In this document: one piece after another, positions 1 through 10,393 of the stretch
How the letters are laid out: each line of letters begins with the position of its first letter
Position numbering within the stretch: position 1 is the stretch's first letter
Source of the DNA: Tissierella creatinophila DSM 6911
GTDB lineage: Bacteria; Bacillota; Clostridia; Tissierellales; Tissierellaceae
Reading direction: 5' to 3'
Length of the DNA stretch: 63,834 nucleotides
Assembly (NCBI RefSeq): GCF_001940565.1
Contig: NZ_LTDM01000006.1
Location: 1-63,834 of the forward strand
Program-made: the position numbers and the translations under genes
The notes under the pieces: model-generated
Told to the model about the DNA's origin: nothing
Databases searched by the model: none
The model's input: only the letters and a program-made list of their open reading frames with translations

Positions 1-19
1 TTTCTATGCCCTTTTTCTG

Positions 20-88
20 TGTATAACTAGATTCTCCAAAATTAACGAGCATATTTATTTATTGAATTAAATTTCCCTTTGTGGATAA
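20..88. other. Two DnaA-box-like sites at the window edge
   Basis: The sequence TGTGTATAA (20-28) is one mismatch from the DnaA box, and TGTGGATAA (80-88) is a perfect reverse-orientation box. No gene is visible in the first 123 bases. Two sites are too few to call an origin, and the region to the left is not available. Confidence 0.25.
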
Positions 89-123
89 CCTTAGATAATT
101 TCAAAACTCTATTCTGCAACTAT

Positions 124-756
124 CTATGAAAATATATCTTGAAGGCTTTCAAGGTATATATCTCCACCTATTTCTTTATACATATCCTTTGATTTTCTAA
201 AAGCATCTCCTCCTAGTATAAACTTTATACCATAATTGAAGTGATTTTTTATCATATCTATTGTTCGCTTTGTTTCTATTATATTATAAAAGTTTGTCAC
301 ACTTATAGATATTATATCTGGTCTTATAGTTTCTATAGCCTTTAAAACTGCCCTGCAAGGAGTATCTGCTCCTATAAATGTAGTTTGATATCCTGCAATT
401 GTAAAGATATCTGTAGCCATTCTAGCTCCTATTATATGGTCTTCATACTTTGGGCAAAGTACCATTACTTTTCCTTTTTTCTCTAATCCTAGCTTTGTTC
501 TTTCTTTTAAGACGTATCTATAACAGTTTTCTATTATACTTAGTATAATAGCACTTCTTACATGTTCTTGCCAGATAAGAATATCTTCATCTTCAAATTC
601 TTCTTCAACGCTATTTAATGCCTCTGTAAGTATCTTTTCATAGAGTGATATTATATCTATATTTCCATTTTCTAATTCTTGCATACAAATCTTCATAGCT
701 GTTTCTTTATCTTGTTTTCTAAGTGCTGTTAAAAATTCAACATACAAGTTTTCCAT
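124..756 (-). CDS. Cobalamin (B12)-binding domain protein
   Basis: A 210-residue protein. The N-terminal half (about 1-90) is helical like the four-helix cap that precedes B12-binding domains in methyltransferase components and CarH/MerR-type regulators, and includes an EH pair in WQEHVRSA. The C-terminal half (about 95-205) is a Rossmann-like B12 domain: CPKYEDHIIGARM sits where DxHxxG is expected, but with Glu instead of Asp two residues before the His. ISISVTNF and FILGGDAF match later strands of the fold. No HTH or catalytic partner is attached, so it may be a stand-alone sensor or corrinoid-binding protein. The start follows a GGGGGG ribosome site. Confidence 0.75.
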   Translation of the reverse strand: MENLYVEFLTALRKQDKETAMKICMQELENGNIDIISLYEKILTEALNSVEEEFEDEDILIWQEHVRSAIILSIIENCYRYVLKERTKLGLEKKGKVMVLCPKYEDHIIGARMATDIFTIAGYQTTFIGADTPCRAVLKAIETIRPDIISISVTNFYNIIETKRTIDMIKNHFNYGIKFILGGDAFRKSKDMYKEIGGDIYLESLQDIFS

Positions 757-893
757 TTTATACCCCCCTTAATTAAAAGTGAAAATAATAGCTCTCTAAT
801 AAATACTTATTTTCATACTTTACTGCCATCTTAAGCCATAGCCCCTTAACCGTATTTAGTTAATAGATACCCTGAATTTAAATTTCCAATTTA

Positions 894-921
894 AAAAACC
901 TCTTAAATTTAAGAGGTTTTT
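894..921. terminator. Perfect hairpin terminator, overlaps stop codon
   Basis: A 14-bp arm at 894-907 (AAAAACCTCTTAAA) pairs perfectly with 908-921 (TTTAAGAGGTTTTT) with almost no loop. It includes the stop codon of the leftward gene at 909-1454 and ends it. T-runs on both strands could make it work in both directions. Confidence 0.8.
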
Positions 922-1454
922 AATTTATATTCTTTTAGAGCACCTTCGTAAACTATCTCTAATTCTTCACATTCTAAAAAGTCTACCGGGCATGTAAGAC
1001 TTGGAGTCTTTTGTATTATATTTATGCCACTGTTTGAAAGTACTTCTGAAACAAATTGTGAACAAAAGTAACTATATTCCCTATGTACTGGTCTATTTAT
1101 CATTACTCCTACTAAGCCTAATAGATTATATCTATATTTTTCTTGTTCCTTTTTAAATTTTTCTATTTCTACCTCTAATCTTTCATATTGTGATTTTGTA
1201 ACGGTTAGAAGATATATTGCACATTTTGTATTGGGAAATCTATTGTATGTTCCGTTTAATATATCTTCTTTTATAAATCCTCCTAAAACTGGGTTATAAG
1301 GCCTTAGTCTTCCAAAGCTATATAGTTCGTCTAAATCTTTATCAAGACCTAATGATACATGAGTATAATTTTTTCTAGTGTATATATTGATAAGTTTAGA
1401 AAGTATAGAACCACTATGAGATAATAAAATATAAATTTGTTTTTGCTTTTCCAT
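909..1454 (-). CDS. Permuted papain-like / YiiX-type hydrolase
   Basis: A 181-residue protein resembling the circularly permuted NlpC/P60 (papain-like amidase, YiiX/YebB) group. The candidate catalytic His is in YTHVSL (about residue 32) and the candidate Cys in YFCSQFVSEVL (about 130); this His-before-Cys order is what the permuted families show. Family members hydrolyse amide or ester bonds in lipids or peptidoglycan, but the substrate here is unknown. There is no signal peptide, so it is probably cytoplasmic. It stands alone with its own terminator. Confidence 0.6.
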   Translation of the reverse strand: MEKQKQIYILLSHSGSILSKLINIYTRKNYTHVSLGLDKDLDELYSFGRLRPYNPVLGGFIKEDILNGTYNRFPNTKCAIYLLTVTKSQYERLEVEIEKFKKEQEKYRYNLLGLVGVMINRPVHREYSYFCSQFVSEVLSNSGINIIQKTPSLTCPVDFLECEELEIVYEGALKEYKLKTS

Positions 1455-1527
1455 TTTACACCTCTATAATTATTTTATAATATCATTATTATTATATCTC
1501 TTTTTTCACTAATTTGATACCATTATA

Positions 1528-1860
1528 TTATCTATCTTGATAGTTATCAATCTCTCTTTGTACTTCTAGTTTTATAAGGTCTATTACTCCAATTTCCATG
1601 AGCCCATATATGCCTATATTGATTAAAAGAATAAATATAACTATAAATATAGAAAACACATCATACTTTATTTTTATGTCATCTCCATTTATATATACAT
1701 AGTATAAAACCTCAAGACCTATAATAATTAGTATAACAGGCCAAAATTTTATAAACAGTTCTACTCCAGAAACTTTACTCACCTGTGATATAAGAAGTAT
1801 TACTCCAAAGAATATTAGAACGAAAGCCATAGATAGAGTACCTACCCTTTTAGTTTTCAT
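1528..1860 (-). CDS. Small membrane protein, LiaF/LiaI TM-like
   Basis: About 110 residues if it starts at the ATG at 1860, which has an AGAGG ribosome site 8 bases upstream (an in-frame GTG lies at 1869). Three or four hydrophobic helices fill nearly all of it, the first pair resembling the LiaI/LiaF-type membrane module (GTLSMAFVLIFFGVILL, FWPVILIIIGLEVLYY). It is the last gene of the ECF sigma operon and overlaps the upstream gene by 11 bases. It probably belongs to a membrane-stress response. Confidence 0.55.
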   Translation of the reverse strand: MKTKRVGTLSMAFVLIFFGVILLISQVSKVSGVELFIKFWPVILIIIGLEVLYYVYINGDDIKIKYDVFSIFIVIFILLINIGIYGLMEIGVIDLIKLEVQREIDNYQDR

Positions 1861-2623
1861 CTTCTTCACCTCTTAGTATTTCTTTTTTAGTTTTAAGCAT
1901 TTTTATACCTATAACGATAAATATTATAGCTACAATACTTGTTTGAATATAGTTTACAAATCTATAGTCTAAAAGATCTGCGATAATTGGGTAAAATATA
2001 TTGTTAAAGAAGATTATTATACCAATACCTATAAGAATCTTACCTATAAGACTATTGCTTACTTTAGGTAAAAAGCTTACTATATCAAAGTCTTCTGTAT
2101 CTTCACCATTAACTAAATGAAATGCATCGAAAAATACATAAAACCAAATTACAGGTAGTAAAAATATTAAAAAGTTAAGTCTAAGCCATCCCATAAAAAA
2201 TATAGTAAAGAAAAATATACTCATAAAGCTAAGACCTTTCTTTTGCTGACCTAGGTACATGTGCCCTGCACCTGGTACTATTGATAGTGCTAGTGTTATC
2301 ATTTTTTTATTTAAAAAACTTGTAGGTTCCACCTTTTTCTCCTCTCCTTCTATATGATCTTCTTGTGTCGCATTTATTGAAAGTTTATTTATAACAGAAA
2401 ACGCATCTATTAGTGATATAAGCCATATTATTGGATATGAAAAGATGAATATTAAAATAAACGCATCGTCTCCAAATACAAATGAAAGTCCTAAGCTCCC
2501 AACAAATATAGCAACTGTTAATATTAAATATATAAGCCCTCTATCCCCATATCCTATATAAAAGTGTGACATTCCGGGTATAAACGATAATAAAAATGTA
2601 ATAAATTTACTTTTGCCCCTCAT
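1850..2623 (-). CDS. Multi-spanning membrane protein, TM2-like repeats
   Basis: A 257-residue protein with about seven predicted membrane helices. Two similar segments, FIPGMSHFYIGYGDRGLIYL (about residue 14) and a second with PGAGHMYLGQQKKGLSF (about 115), have the Pro-Gly...Tyr-Gly-...-Gly pattern of TM2-domain proteins, so it looks like an internal duplication. It starts directly after the anti-sigma stop codon and is clearly co-transcribed with it. The function is unknown; the context suggests an envelope-stress target or sensor. Confidence 0.6.
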   Translation of the reverse strand: MRGKSKFITFLLSFIPGMSHFYIGYGDRGLIYLILTVAIFVGSLGLSFVFGDDAFILIFIFSYPIIWLISLIDAFSVINKLSINATQEDHIEGEEKKVEPTSFLNKKMITLALSIVPGAGHMYLGQQKKGLSFMSIFFFTIFFMGWLRLNFLIFLLPVIWFYVFFDAFHLVNGEDTEDFDIVSFLPKVSNSLIGKILIGIGIIIFFNNIFYPIIADLLDYRFVNYIQTSIVAIIFIVIGIKMLKTKKEILRGEEDEN

Positions 2624-3106
2624 TTAGTTTCCTCCTCTATTTTTTATTCCAAAATTATATATAAAACTGTTTGTCTTATTTGTTATCTTTTCTGTTAAAC
2701 CATAGATATCCTCGACTCCCTTAGGTGTTGTTGTATCTAACTGTATATTTTCTATAGGTATTTCTGCCATCTTTGTAAATACTCCTCCAGCTGTAAGAAC
2801 AAGGACAACTGAAGCTACTGCTATATAATACATAAATATATTTTCCATCATCTTTTTCTTTTTTATAGGTTTATTTCTAGCTTTGAAGATTGGTGTAACT
2901 CCTTCTATTTTTTCCATTACACTTTGAGTAAAATCTGAAGGGATTATTTCTCCTGCAAAGTCTAAGTCTTTACTATCTATTAAACTTAAAAATGTATCCA
3001 TGCAAGTATCACAAGTGTATAGATGATCTTCCATCTTTATTGAATCTTCTTCTGATAATAAATTCTTTTTATATAAAATCCATTCTTCTTTGCTAAAGTG
3101 AGTCAT
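2624..3106 (-). CDS. Anti-sigma factor with zinc-finger-like N-terminus
   Basis: A 160-residue protein. The N-terminal HLYTCDTC (about 28-35) is the HxxxCxxC core of zinc-containing anti-sigma (ZAS) domains. One membrane helix follows at about 90-110 (MYYIAVASVVLVLTAGGVF), then an extracytoplasmic tail of about 50 residues. The ATG overlaps the TGA of the sigma gene (ATGA), which is typical of sigma/anti-sigma pairs. It is expected to hold the ECF sigma factor at the membrane until a signal releases it. Confidence 0.8.
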   Translation of the reverse strand: MTHFSKEEWILYKKNLLSEEDSIKMEDHLYTCDTCMDTFLSLIDSKDLDFAGEIIPSDFTQSVMEKIEGVTPIFKARNKPIKKKKMMENIFMYYIAVASVVLVLTAGGVFTKMAEIPIENIQLDTTTPKGVEDIYGLTEKITNKTNSFIYNFGIKNRGGN

Positions 3107-3654
3107 CTTTCATCCCTCCAATTCTCTTTTAGTATTAGTCTTGCCCTATATAGTCTTGATTCTACAGTCTTTATAGCTACATTATCTTCTAGGGCTATCT
3201 CTTCATAAGACTTTTCTTCCAAATAAAACTTTATTATAGTAGATCTATAGATTTCTGGTAAAGAATCTATTTTCTTTTTTATTTCTTCTCTATTTTCCTT
3301 ATCTATGAAAAGTGATTCTGGCTCATTTCTATCTACTGATAAAAATTTTATATCTATATTTTCTAGTTCATCAATTTGTGACTCTTTTACTCTTGCTCGC
3401 TTCTTTCTTAAATAATCTATTGCTTTATTTGTAGTTATCCTACTTATCCAGGCCTTAAAATTATCTTCTTTGAATTTAGGAAGGGAGATATAGATTTGTA
3501 AAAAGACTTCTTGGGATATGTTTTGGACTTCTTCTGAGTCTTTTATAAAGTTTAAGATAATTGCAAATACATAGTTTTTATATATGTTTATTATTTTTTC
3601 AAAGCTTTCTTTCTCTCCCTTAGAAGCTTTTTCAATTAATAATTTTTCTTCCAT
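3103..3654 (-). CDS. ECF RNA polymerase sigma factor
   Basis: A 183-residue sigma-70 family protein of the extracytoplasmic-function type. Region 2 (about 20-90) includes the core-binding helix ISQEVFLQIYISLPKF and AWISRITTNKAIDYLRKK. Region 4 (about 130-180) has the HTH YEEIALEDNVAIKTVESRLYRAR. There is no region 3, as expected for ECF factors. It is first in a four-gene operon with its anti-sigma factor and two membrane proteins, so an autoregulated envelope-stress regulon is likely. Confidence 0.9.
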   Translation of the reverse strand: MEEKLLIEKASKGEKESFEKIINIYKNYVFAIILNFIKDSEEVQNISQEVFLQIYISLPKFKEDNFKAWISRITTNKAIDYLRKKRARVKESQIDELENIDIKFLSVDRNEPESLFIDKENREEIKKKIDSLPEIYRSTIIKFYLEEKSYEEIALEDNVAIKTVESRLYRARLILKENWRDER

Positions 3655-3851
3655 CTCTCCCCTCCTTCCTTCATTAATTATAACGCATAGAAAAATAAAA
3701 CTACTGCAAGTTTTAAAAAGTTTTTTAAGTTTTTTTATTTTTATACTAAAATCTTCTTATATTGACCGATTCTCTTAAATTTGTTAGTATTAGCATTATA
3801 GATAAATGGGTAAACTATCCATATTATACTTTAAAATAGAGGATGATAATT

Positions 3852-5636
3852 TTGATAGAAGAAAAGTTTAAACAGATAATAAAACGGGAAGAAGATACTA
3901 TAAAAAAAGAAACAAGCTCTTTTAATATACTAGGTGCCCTAAGACTTATATCTTTTATGGTTATAATATACTTTTCCTATAAATATATAAAAGAACCCTT
4001 AGATATACACTTTTATTTACTGCTTTTAAATATATCTATCTTTATAGTTTTAGTAATTTTTCATATAAAAGTAAAAAACAGATTGAATTATTCTAAAAAA
4101 ATGATAGCTATAAATAAGAAATATTTAGATAGGATAAGCGGAGACTGGATTCATTTTACAGATATAGGTGAAGAATTTGTAGATAAGACTCATAGATATT
4201 CTTCAGATTTGGATATAGTTGGTGAAAGGTCCCTCTTTCAGCTTATAAACTTAACTCATACATTTTATGGAAGAAAGATATTAGCTAAAGATCTACTCGA
4301 TCCTAAATACACAAAAGAAGAAATAAAAACAAGACAAGAAGCTATAGAAGAATTAAAAGATAAATTAGAGTTTTGTGAAAAACTAGAGTTAAAAGCTTCA
4401 GATGATAGTATAAAGAATCCTCAAAAGATGATTGAGTATTTTACCGAAAGTAAGAAAGCTTATTCTAAGGCGATAATAAACATCTTAAGGATAATGCCTA
4501 TAATAGCAGTTTTATTATCTATCACTATTATCATTTTAAAGATACAAAGTCTTTATAGAGTAGTATTTTTCCTATTTACTCTACAAAGTATAATTTGGCT
4601 AGTAGGAATGAATAAAAATAATGAACTCTTGGAAAAAGTAAGTTATTTAAGTAGCAGCTTAGAGGACTATTTAGAGATATTACGTCTTATAGAAAAAGAA
4701 GAATTTAAATCTACACTTTTAAAGGATATAAAGGAAAACCTACTGGGTAAAGAAGTCTCTGCTTTAACTGGTATACAAAAGCTTGAAATGATAGCTCAAA
4801 TGATAAGCATAAGGAGTAATGGTCTTATATATATAGTTTTTAATATATTGTTTCTATGGGATTATCAAAGTGCATTTGCCTTGGAAATTTGGAAAAATAA
4901 CTTTGGTAAAAACGTAGAAAACTGGCTACATTCTATAGGGGAAATAGAAGCTCTTATGAGTTTAGCAGTTCCACTTCAGATAGAAGATGGATTAACTTTT
5001 CCTATAATAGATAACAAAAACTTTAAGATAGATGCTAAGAAAATAGGTCATCCTCTTATAAAAAAAGAAGAAAGAGTTTACAATGATATACTAATAGACG
5101 ATAAGATTTTAATAATAACAGGTTCAAATATGTCTGGTAAGACTACATTTTTAAGAACATTAGGTATAAACATGGTATTGACTAATGCAGGAAGTGCCAC
5201 TTGTAGTAGTGAACTTTCTCTTCCAATTATGGATATCTATACTTCTATGAGAATAACTGATGACCTTAAAAATAAGATTTCTACATTTTATGGAGAACTT
5301 TTAAGAATTAAAGATATACTAGATTATAGTAAAACTCATAAAAATACTTTTTTCCTAATAGATGAGATATTTAGAGGCACCAATTCAAAAGATAGAATAT
5401 ATGGAGCTAAAAATGTCGTTAGAAATTTAAATAATTCAAGTCTTATGGGAGCTATAACAACCCATGACCTAGAACTTTGTGCACTAGATAACCATAAGAG
5501 AATAGTAAACTATAACTTTAGCGAAGACTATATAGATGGAAAAATAAACTTTGACTATAAGATTAGAAAAGGAAAGTCTACATCTACAAATGCAAAGCAT
5601 TTGATGGAACTTGTGGGAATTGATTTATTGGAATAA
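3852..5636 (+). CDS. Membrane-anchored MutS-family ATPase
   Basis: About 594 residues. The C-terminal third is a MutS ATPase domain: Walker A GSNMSGKTTF (about 427), Walker B FFLIDEIFRGTNSKDR (about 498) and a switch His in ITTHDLE. The N-terminal half has no MutS mismatch-binding domain; instead hydrophobic pairs lie at about 30-75 and 205-250. It belongs to the short MutS-like group of Firmicutes, not the repair MutS1 or MutS2. I prefer the TTG at 3852, since AGAGG (3838-3842) is 9 bases upstream; the ATG at 3843 would directly abut that site. Its role is unknown. Confidence 0.75.
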   Translation: MIEEKFKQIIKREEDTIKKETSSFNILGALRLISFMVIIYFSYKYIKEPLDIHFYLLLLNISIFIVLVIFHIKVKNRLNYSKKMIAINKKYLDRISGDWIHFTDIGEEFVDKTHRYSSDLDIVGERSLFQLINLTHTFYGRKILAKDLLDPKYTKEEIKTRQEAIEELKDKLEFCEKLELKASDDSIKNPQKMIEYFTESKKAYSKAIINILRIMPIIAVLLSITIIILKIQSLYRVVFFLFTLQSIIWLVGMNKNNELLEKVSYLSSSLEDYLEILRLIEKEEFKSTLLKDIKENLLGKEVSALTGIQKLEMIAQMISIRSNGLIYIVFNILFLWDYQSAFALEIWKNNFGKNVENWLHSIGEIEALMSLAVPLQIEDGLTFPIIDNKNFKIDAKKIGHPLIKKEERVYNDILIDDKILIITGSNMSGKTTFLRTLGINMVLTNAGSATCSSELSLPIMDIYTSMRITDDLKNKISTFYGELLRIKDILDYSKTHKNTFFLIDEIFRGTNSKDRIYGAKNVVRNLNNSSLMGAITTHDLELCALDNHKRIVNYNFSEDYIDGKINFDYKIRKGKSTSTNAKHLMELVGIDLLE

Positions 5637-5665
5637 AAAATAGAAGTCTAGGCTTCTATTTTTTT
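5635..5665. terminator. Bidirectional hairpin terminator
   Basis: AAAAAATAGAAG (5635-5646) pairs with CTTCTATTTTTT (5653-5664) across a 6-base loop. It lies between the rightward MutS-like gene and the leftward phosphatase gene, with a T-run on each strand, so it can end both. Confidence 0.85.
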
Positions 5666-5682
5666 ATGTTTTTTAAATTTAT

Positions 5683-6354
5683 TTAATTAAATATTAGTTT
5701 ATTTATATCTCGAAAATCTTCATAGAAAATATAATCTATACTCTTTTGATCTAAATATTTAGCCAGAGAATCTTTTGCAAATACTACATCTGCTACTTCT
5801 GCAACGGGCATATCTGTAGTGCCATCTCCTATAAATATTACTTTTTCTGCATCTTTTTTATATCTATTGTAATGTTTGATCTTACAATTTCCACAAGGAC
5901 CTTTATCACAGCATTTAAAATCTTGTCCATCTAAAAATTCTATATGAGGAATGTCCCCATCGAATATTAATTTATTTGAAAATATTTCGATATCTTTTAT
6001 TCCATGTTTTTTTAAAAAAGATATTATACCATTTTTAAATCCACCACTAATAATTCCTATTCTTATTCCTTTTTCCTTTATATTTTCATAAAACTCTAAA
6101 AAACCAGGGGATATTTCAACTTTCTCTAATAAAAAATTTATATACTCATCTTCTGTAAGCCTTAACTGGGACATTTCCCCTTGAAAGTATTCTGGGAAAT
6201 TAAGTTTTCCCTCTCTAAACTCCTTTTTAAGTCTATCAGTAGTCTCGTTTCCATATACTTCAACAAGTAAATTGTTTGTATCCTTTGTAGTTATCGTTCC
6301 ATCAAAATCTACAAGTATTGCAATTTCATTAAAATCAATATTTTTTAATAGCAT
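5683..6354 (-). CDS. HAD-family phosphatase, MtnX/SerB-like
   Basis: About 223 residues. HAD motif I is DFDGTITTKDT (nucleophile Asp and acid/base Asp), motif II is GIISGG, and motif IV is FIGDGTTDMPVA. A Cys-rich insert CCDKGPCGNCK lies between motifs II and IV, as in MtnX-type (2-hydroxy-3-keto-5-methylthiopentenyl-1-phosphate) phosphatases, where it may bind metal. No methionine-salvage gene is nearby, so the substrate is uncertain. The start is the ATG at 6354 with AAGGAG upstream; a longer frame from 6429 would run into the groEL terminator. Confidence 0.75.
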   Translation of the reverse strand: MLLKNIDFNEIAILVDFDGTITTKDTNNLLVEVYGNETTDRLKKEFREGKLNFPEYFQGEMSQLRLTEDEYINFLLEKVEISPGFLEFYENIKEKGIRIGIISGGFKNGIISFLKKHGIKDIEIFSNKLIFDGDIPHIEFLDGQDFKCCDKGPCGNCKIKHYNRYKKDAEKVIFIGDGTTDMPVAEVADVVFAKDSLAKYLDQKSIDYIFYEDFRDINKLIFN

Positions 6355-6415
6355 ATCTATCTCCTTTTTCTTTATAACTATAATGTTATTGTATAGAAAG
6401 ACTGTTGTCAATACG

Positions 6416-6452
6416 AAAAGACCTTTCATAGATGCTATGAAAGGTCTTTTTT
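6416..6452. terminator. groEL terminator hairpin
   Basis: AAAAGACCTTTCATA (6416-6430) pairs with TATGAAAGGTCTTTT (6436-6450) across loop GATGC. It is downstream of the leftward groEL and just upstream of the phosphatase start, with T-rich tails on both strands. Confidence 0.85.
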
Positions 6453-6492
6453 ATATTATTATATCTATTTCAATTCTAATAAGCTTTTAAGC

Positions 6493-8139
<1,647 letters not shown>

Positions 8140-8250
8140 TTATCAATCACTCCTAATTAATTTTTTTAATTTATTGATAGCTTAAAATTGTATAGCTCCT
8201 TGATAAGTAAGAACTATATACTAGAAAAGTTCATCTAATATAAGCTTTCT

Positions 8251-8517
8251 TTATTCAACTATAGCTAATACTTCATCTAATTTTAAAATTGTAAGTTCTT
8301 CATCATCTAATTTAACTTCAGTTCCTGCATATTTAGAAAATATAACTTTATCCCCAACTTTTATTTCGTCGTTTTTTATTTCTGCTCCAACAGCTAATAC
8401 TTCAGCCATTTGTGGTTGTTCTTTAGCAGAACTTGGTAATACTATACCACTTTGAGTTTTTTCCTCAGCCTCAAGTTTTTTGATAACTACTCTATCTCCT
8501 AATGGTCTTAAATTCAT
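8251..8517 (-). CDS. groES: Co-chaperonin GroES (Hsp10)
   Basis: An 88-residue co-chaperonin. MNLRPLGDRVVIKK, the mobile-loop segment EEKTQSGIVLPSSAKE (about 18-33) and VGDKVIFSKYAGTE are characteristic. It caps the GroEL ring. It is the first gene of the operon, with promoter and CIRCE-like operator immediately upstream at 8555-8624. Confidence 0.98.
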   Translation of the reverse strand: MNLRPLGDRVVIKKLEAEEKTQSGIVLPSSAKEQPQMAEVLAVGAEIKNDEIKVGDKVIFSKYAGTEVKLDDEELTILKLDEVLAIVE

Positions 8518-8554
8518 GATTATACCTCCTAATATTATATGTTTTTTATTTTTG

Positions 8555-8581
8555 TTAGCAATTAAGTGTCCTTAGTGCTAA
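8555..8581 (-). promoter_or_regulatory. Degenerate CIRCE operator (HrcA site)
   Basis: Read on the plus strand, TTAGCAATT (8555-8563), 9 bases, then TAGTGCTAA (8573-8581). The known CIRCE is TTAGCACTC-N9-GAGTGCTAA. One arm is nearly perfect; the other has three changes, but the spacer is exactly 9. HrcA repression of groESL is therefore likely, though perhaps weaker than usual. hrcA itself is not in the window. Confidence 0.8.
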
Positions 8582-8595
8582 TCCTTATAATGTTT

Positions 8596-8624
8596 ATACT
8601 ACCTTAAATACTAATCTATTTCAA
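8596..8624 (-). promoter_or_regulatory. groES-groEL promoter
   Basis: On the minus strand, -35 TTGAAA (8619-8624) and -10 TAGTAT (8596-8601) are 17 bases apart, placing the start of transcription next to the CIRCE element. This is a vegetative-type promoter. Confidence 0.7.
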
Positions 8625-8717
8625 GTAATAAATATCATCTTATTTAAAGCCTATAGCGATTTATGTCCAAAATAAGTCAATAATATTCATTTTTACTTTG
8701 AATTTCATCAATTTGCT

Positions 8718-9407
8718 TTAAAATCCTACAAATCCTTTTACTAATATATAGATTATAGGTACTATTAGTGCTGGAAGCATATTGGAAACTCTTATTTTTT
8801 TTATTCCCATTAAGTTTATAGCGATCCCTGCTATAAGTACGCCTCCGACTGCTGACATCTCATTTATAATTGTAGGAGTAAATACATCTCTTAGTATTGT
8901 GGAAAGAATGGTTATTGTTCCTTGATAGATAAATACGGGAAAAATAGAAAATATAACTCCAATTCCAAGTGAACTTGCAAATATAATAGATGTTACACCA
9001 TCTATTACAGATTTTGCAAATAAAGTTTTATAGTTTCCAGTAAGTCCCGCTTCAATGGATCCCACTATAGACATAGCGCCTATACAAAACACTAAGGTAG
9101 CCGTGATAAATCCCTTGGAAAAGTTTGAATCCCCTTTTCCAAACCTTTGTTGTAATTTAAATCCAATCCGATCTAACTTTTTTTCTATTCCTATAATTTC
9201 CCCTACTATACTTCCAATTACAACGCTAGTTATTACAAGTAAGAAATTCTCCGTTTTCATAGTAGACATTATTCCCATTATTAGAACGGATAATGCTAGT
9301 CCATCGATGATAGTAGCTTTATATTCCTCTTTTATTCCATTTCTCATAAAATATCCTAAAAGAGAACCTGTAATTATCGCTAACACATTTACAATACTTC
9401 CTATCAT
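8718..9407 (-). CDS. DUF554 family membrane protein
   Basis: A 229-residue protein with six or seven membrane helices. The start MIGSIVNVLAIITGSLLGYF, DGLALSVLIMGI and FCIGAMSIVGSIEAGLTGNY are typical of the DUF554 (YqgA/YdfK) family of putative transporters, and the length is normal. A clear AAGGTGG ribosome site precedes the ATG. It lies 13 bases after the glycosylase gene and is probably co-transcribed with it. The substrate is unknown. Confidence 0.85.
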   Translation of the reverse strand: MIGSIVNVLAIITGSLLGYFMRNGIKEEYKATIIDGLALSVLIMGIMSTMKTENFLLVITSVVIGSIVGEIIGIEKKLDRIGFKLQQRFGKGDSNFSKGFITATLVFCIGAMSIVGSIEAGLTGNYKTLFAKSVIDGVTSIIFASSLGIGVIFSIFPVFIYQGTITILSTILRDVFTPTIINEMSAVGGVLIAGIAINLMGIKKIRVSNMLPALIVPIIYILVKGFVGF

Positions 9408-9420
9408 AGATCCGCCACCT

Positions 9421-10317
9421 TTATCTTCCTATTTTCGTTTCTCTAGCATAGTAAAATAGATATTGTTGTGCAAAACCTGCAAGTTCTCCAAATATCCTCT
9501 TACCATGCTCTCCTATATATTTTACATTGGTATCTTCCTTCAAATAAAAATGCTCCATAACTCTTTTTACCCATACATCAACAGGAAAAGCCTCATCCTT
9601 ATTAAATGCAAATAAAAGTATACAATCACTAACCTTTGGTCCAACTCCTGGAAGTTTCATAAGTTCAAGTTTGCCCTCATCCCTTGTCATATGAAATATT
9701 GGATTAAGATCTAAATCCTTATTTGCAATTATTTTACTTGTAGCAAGTACTCTCTCTCCTCTAAAACCTACCTTTGTTAAAGCGTTGAACTCTTCAAGCT
9801 CTACATTTTCTAGCTCCCAAGGGGTGGGAAAACTATAGTACTCCCTATTATTTAAATTGGTATCTATCCTTTTACCATAATTTAGTGCAATTGATTCTAT
9901 AGACTTCTTTATCCTTGGAATTTGATTGTTCGCAGAGATTATAAATGATATTACAATTTCAAATGGTTCTTGATTTAATATTCTTATTCCCTGTCCAAAC
10001 TCTATAGCCTCTTCTAGTATAGGATCTACAGATAAGGCCTCTTTTATAGCTGTATAGTTTCTTTCTAAGTCAAAATAATGAAGCCATATATTATTAAAAT
10101 CATTTATATCAGTTGGGTAAAGCACTACATCTCGTCCTTCTTTTTTTACATTCAATACTTTCCCATAGGCAACTGTTGTATAAGAATTGTCTTTTTCCTT
10201 ATACCATCTAAACGCTTGCCCACATTCAAATATATCTTTGGGATTGAAATTGTCTATATCCTTTAGAATTATCTTGTCTTTTTCTTCTACTAATTTATAC
10301 TTTTCTATCGTAATCAC
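9421..10317 (-). CDS. 8-oxoguanine DNA glycosylase (OGG1 family)
   Basis: A 298-residue HhH-GPD glycosylase/AP-lyase. The OGG N-terminal domain is recognised by DIFECGQAFRWYKE (about 28-41). The helix-hairpin-helix is LPGVGPKVSDCILLFAF (about 220-236), where the Lys in GPKVSD is the catalytic lyase residue, followed by FPVDVWVKRVM with the catalytic Asp. It removes 8-oxoguanine from DNA. The start is unclear: the GTG at 10317 lies inside the GAGGTG ribosome site itself, so translation may begin a few codons later. Confidence 0.85.
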   Translation of the reverse strand: MITIEKYKLVEEKDKIILKDIDNFNPKDIFECGQAFRWYKEKDNSYTTVAYGKVLNVKKEGRDVVLYPTDINDFNNIWLHYFDLERNYTAIKEALSVDPILEEAIEFGQGIRILNQEPFEIVISFIISANNQIPRIKKSIESIALNYGKRIDTNLNNREYYSFPTPWELENVELEEFNALTKVGFRGERVLATSKIIANKDLDLNPIFHMTRDEGKLELMKLPGVGPKVSDCILLFAFNKDEAFPVDVWVKRVMEHFYLKEDTNVKYIGEHGKRIFGELAGFAQQYLFYYARETKIGR

Positions 10318-10345
10318 CTCGGGAGTATTTATACCCTTTTAGCAT

Positions 10346-10393
10346 GAATAATAATACCTCTAAAGTTTTAAAACTTTAGAGGTATTATTATTC
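10346..10393. terminator. 48-bp perfect palindrome ending rex
   Basis: Bases 10346-10369 are the exact reverse complement of 10370-10393 (24-bp arms, no loop; core CTCTAAAGTTTTAAAACTTTAGAG). It includes the rex stop codon at 10388-10390 and probably ends rex transcription. Its symmetry and A/T ends would let it also work for transcripts from the other side. Confidence 0.7.
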
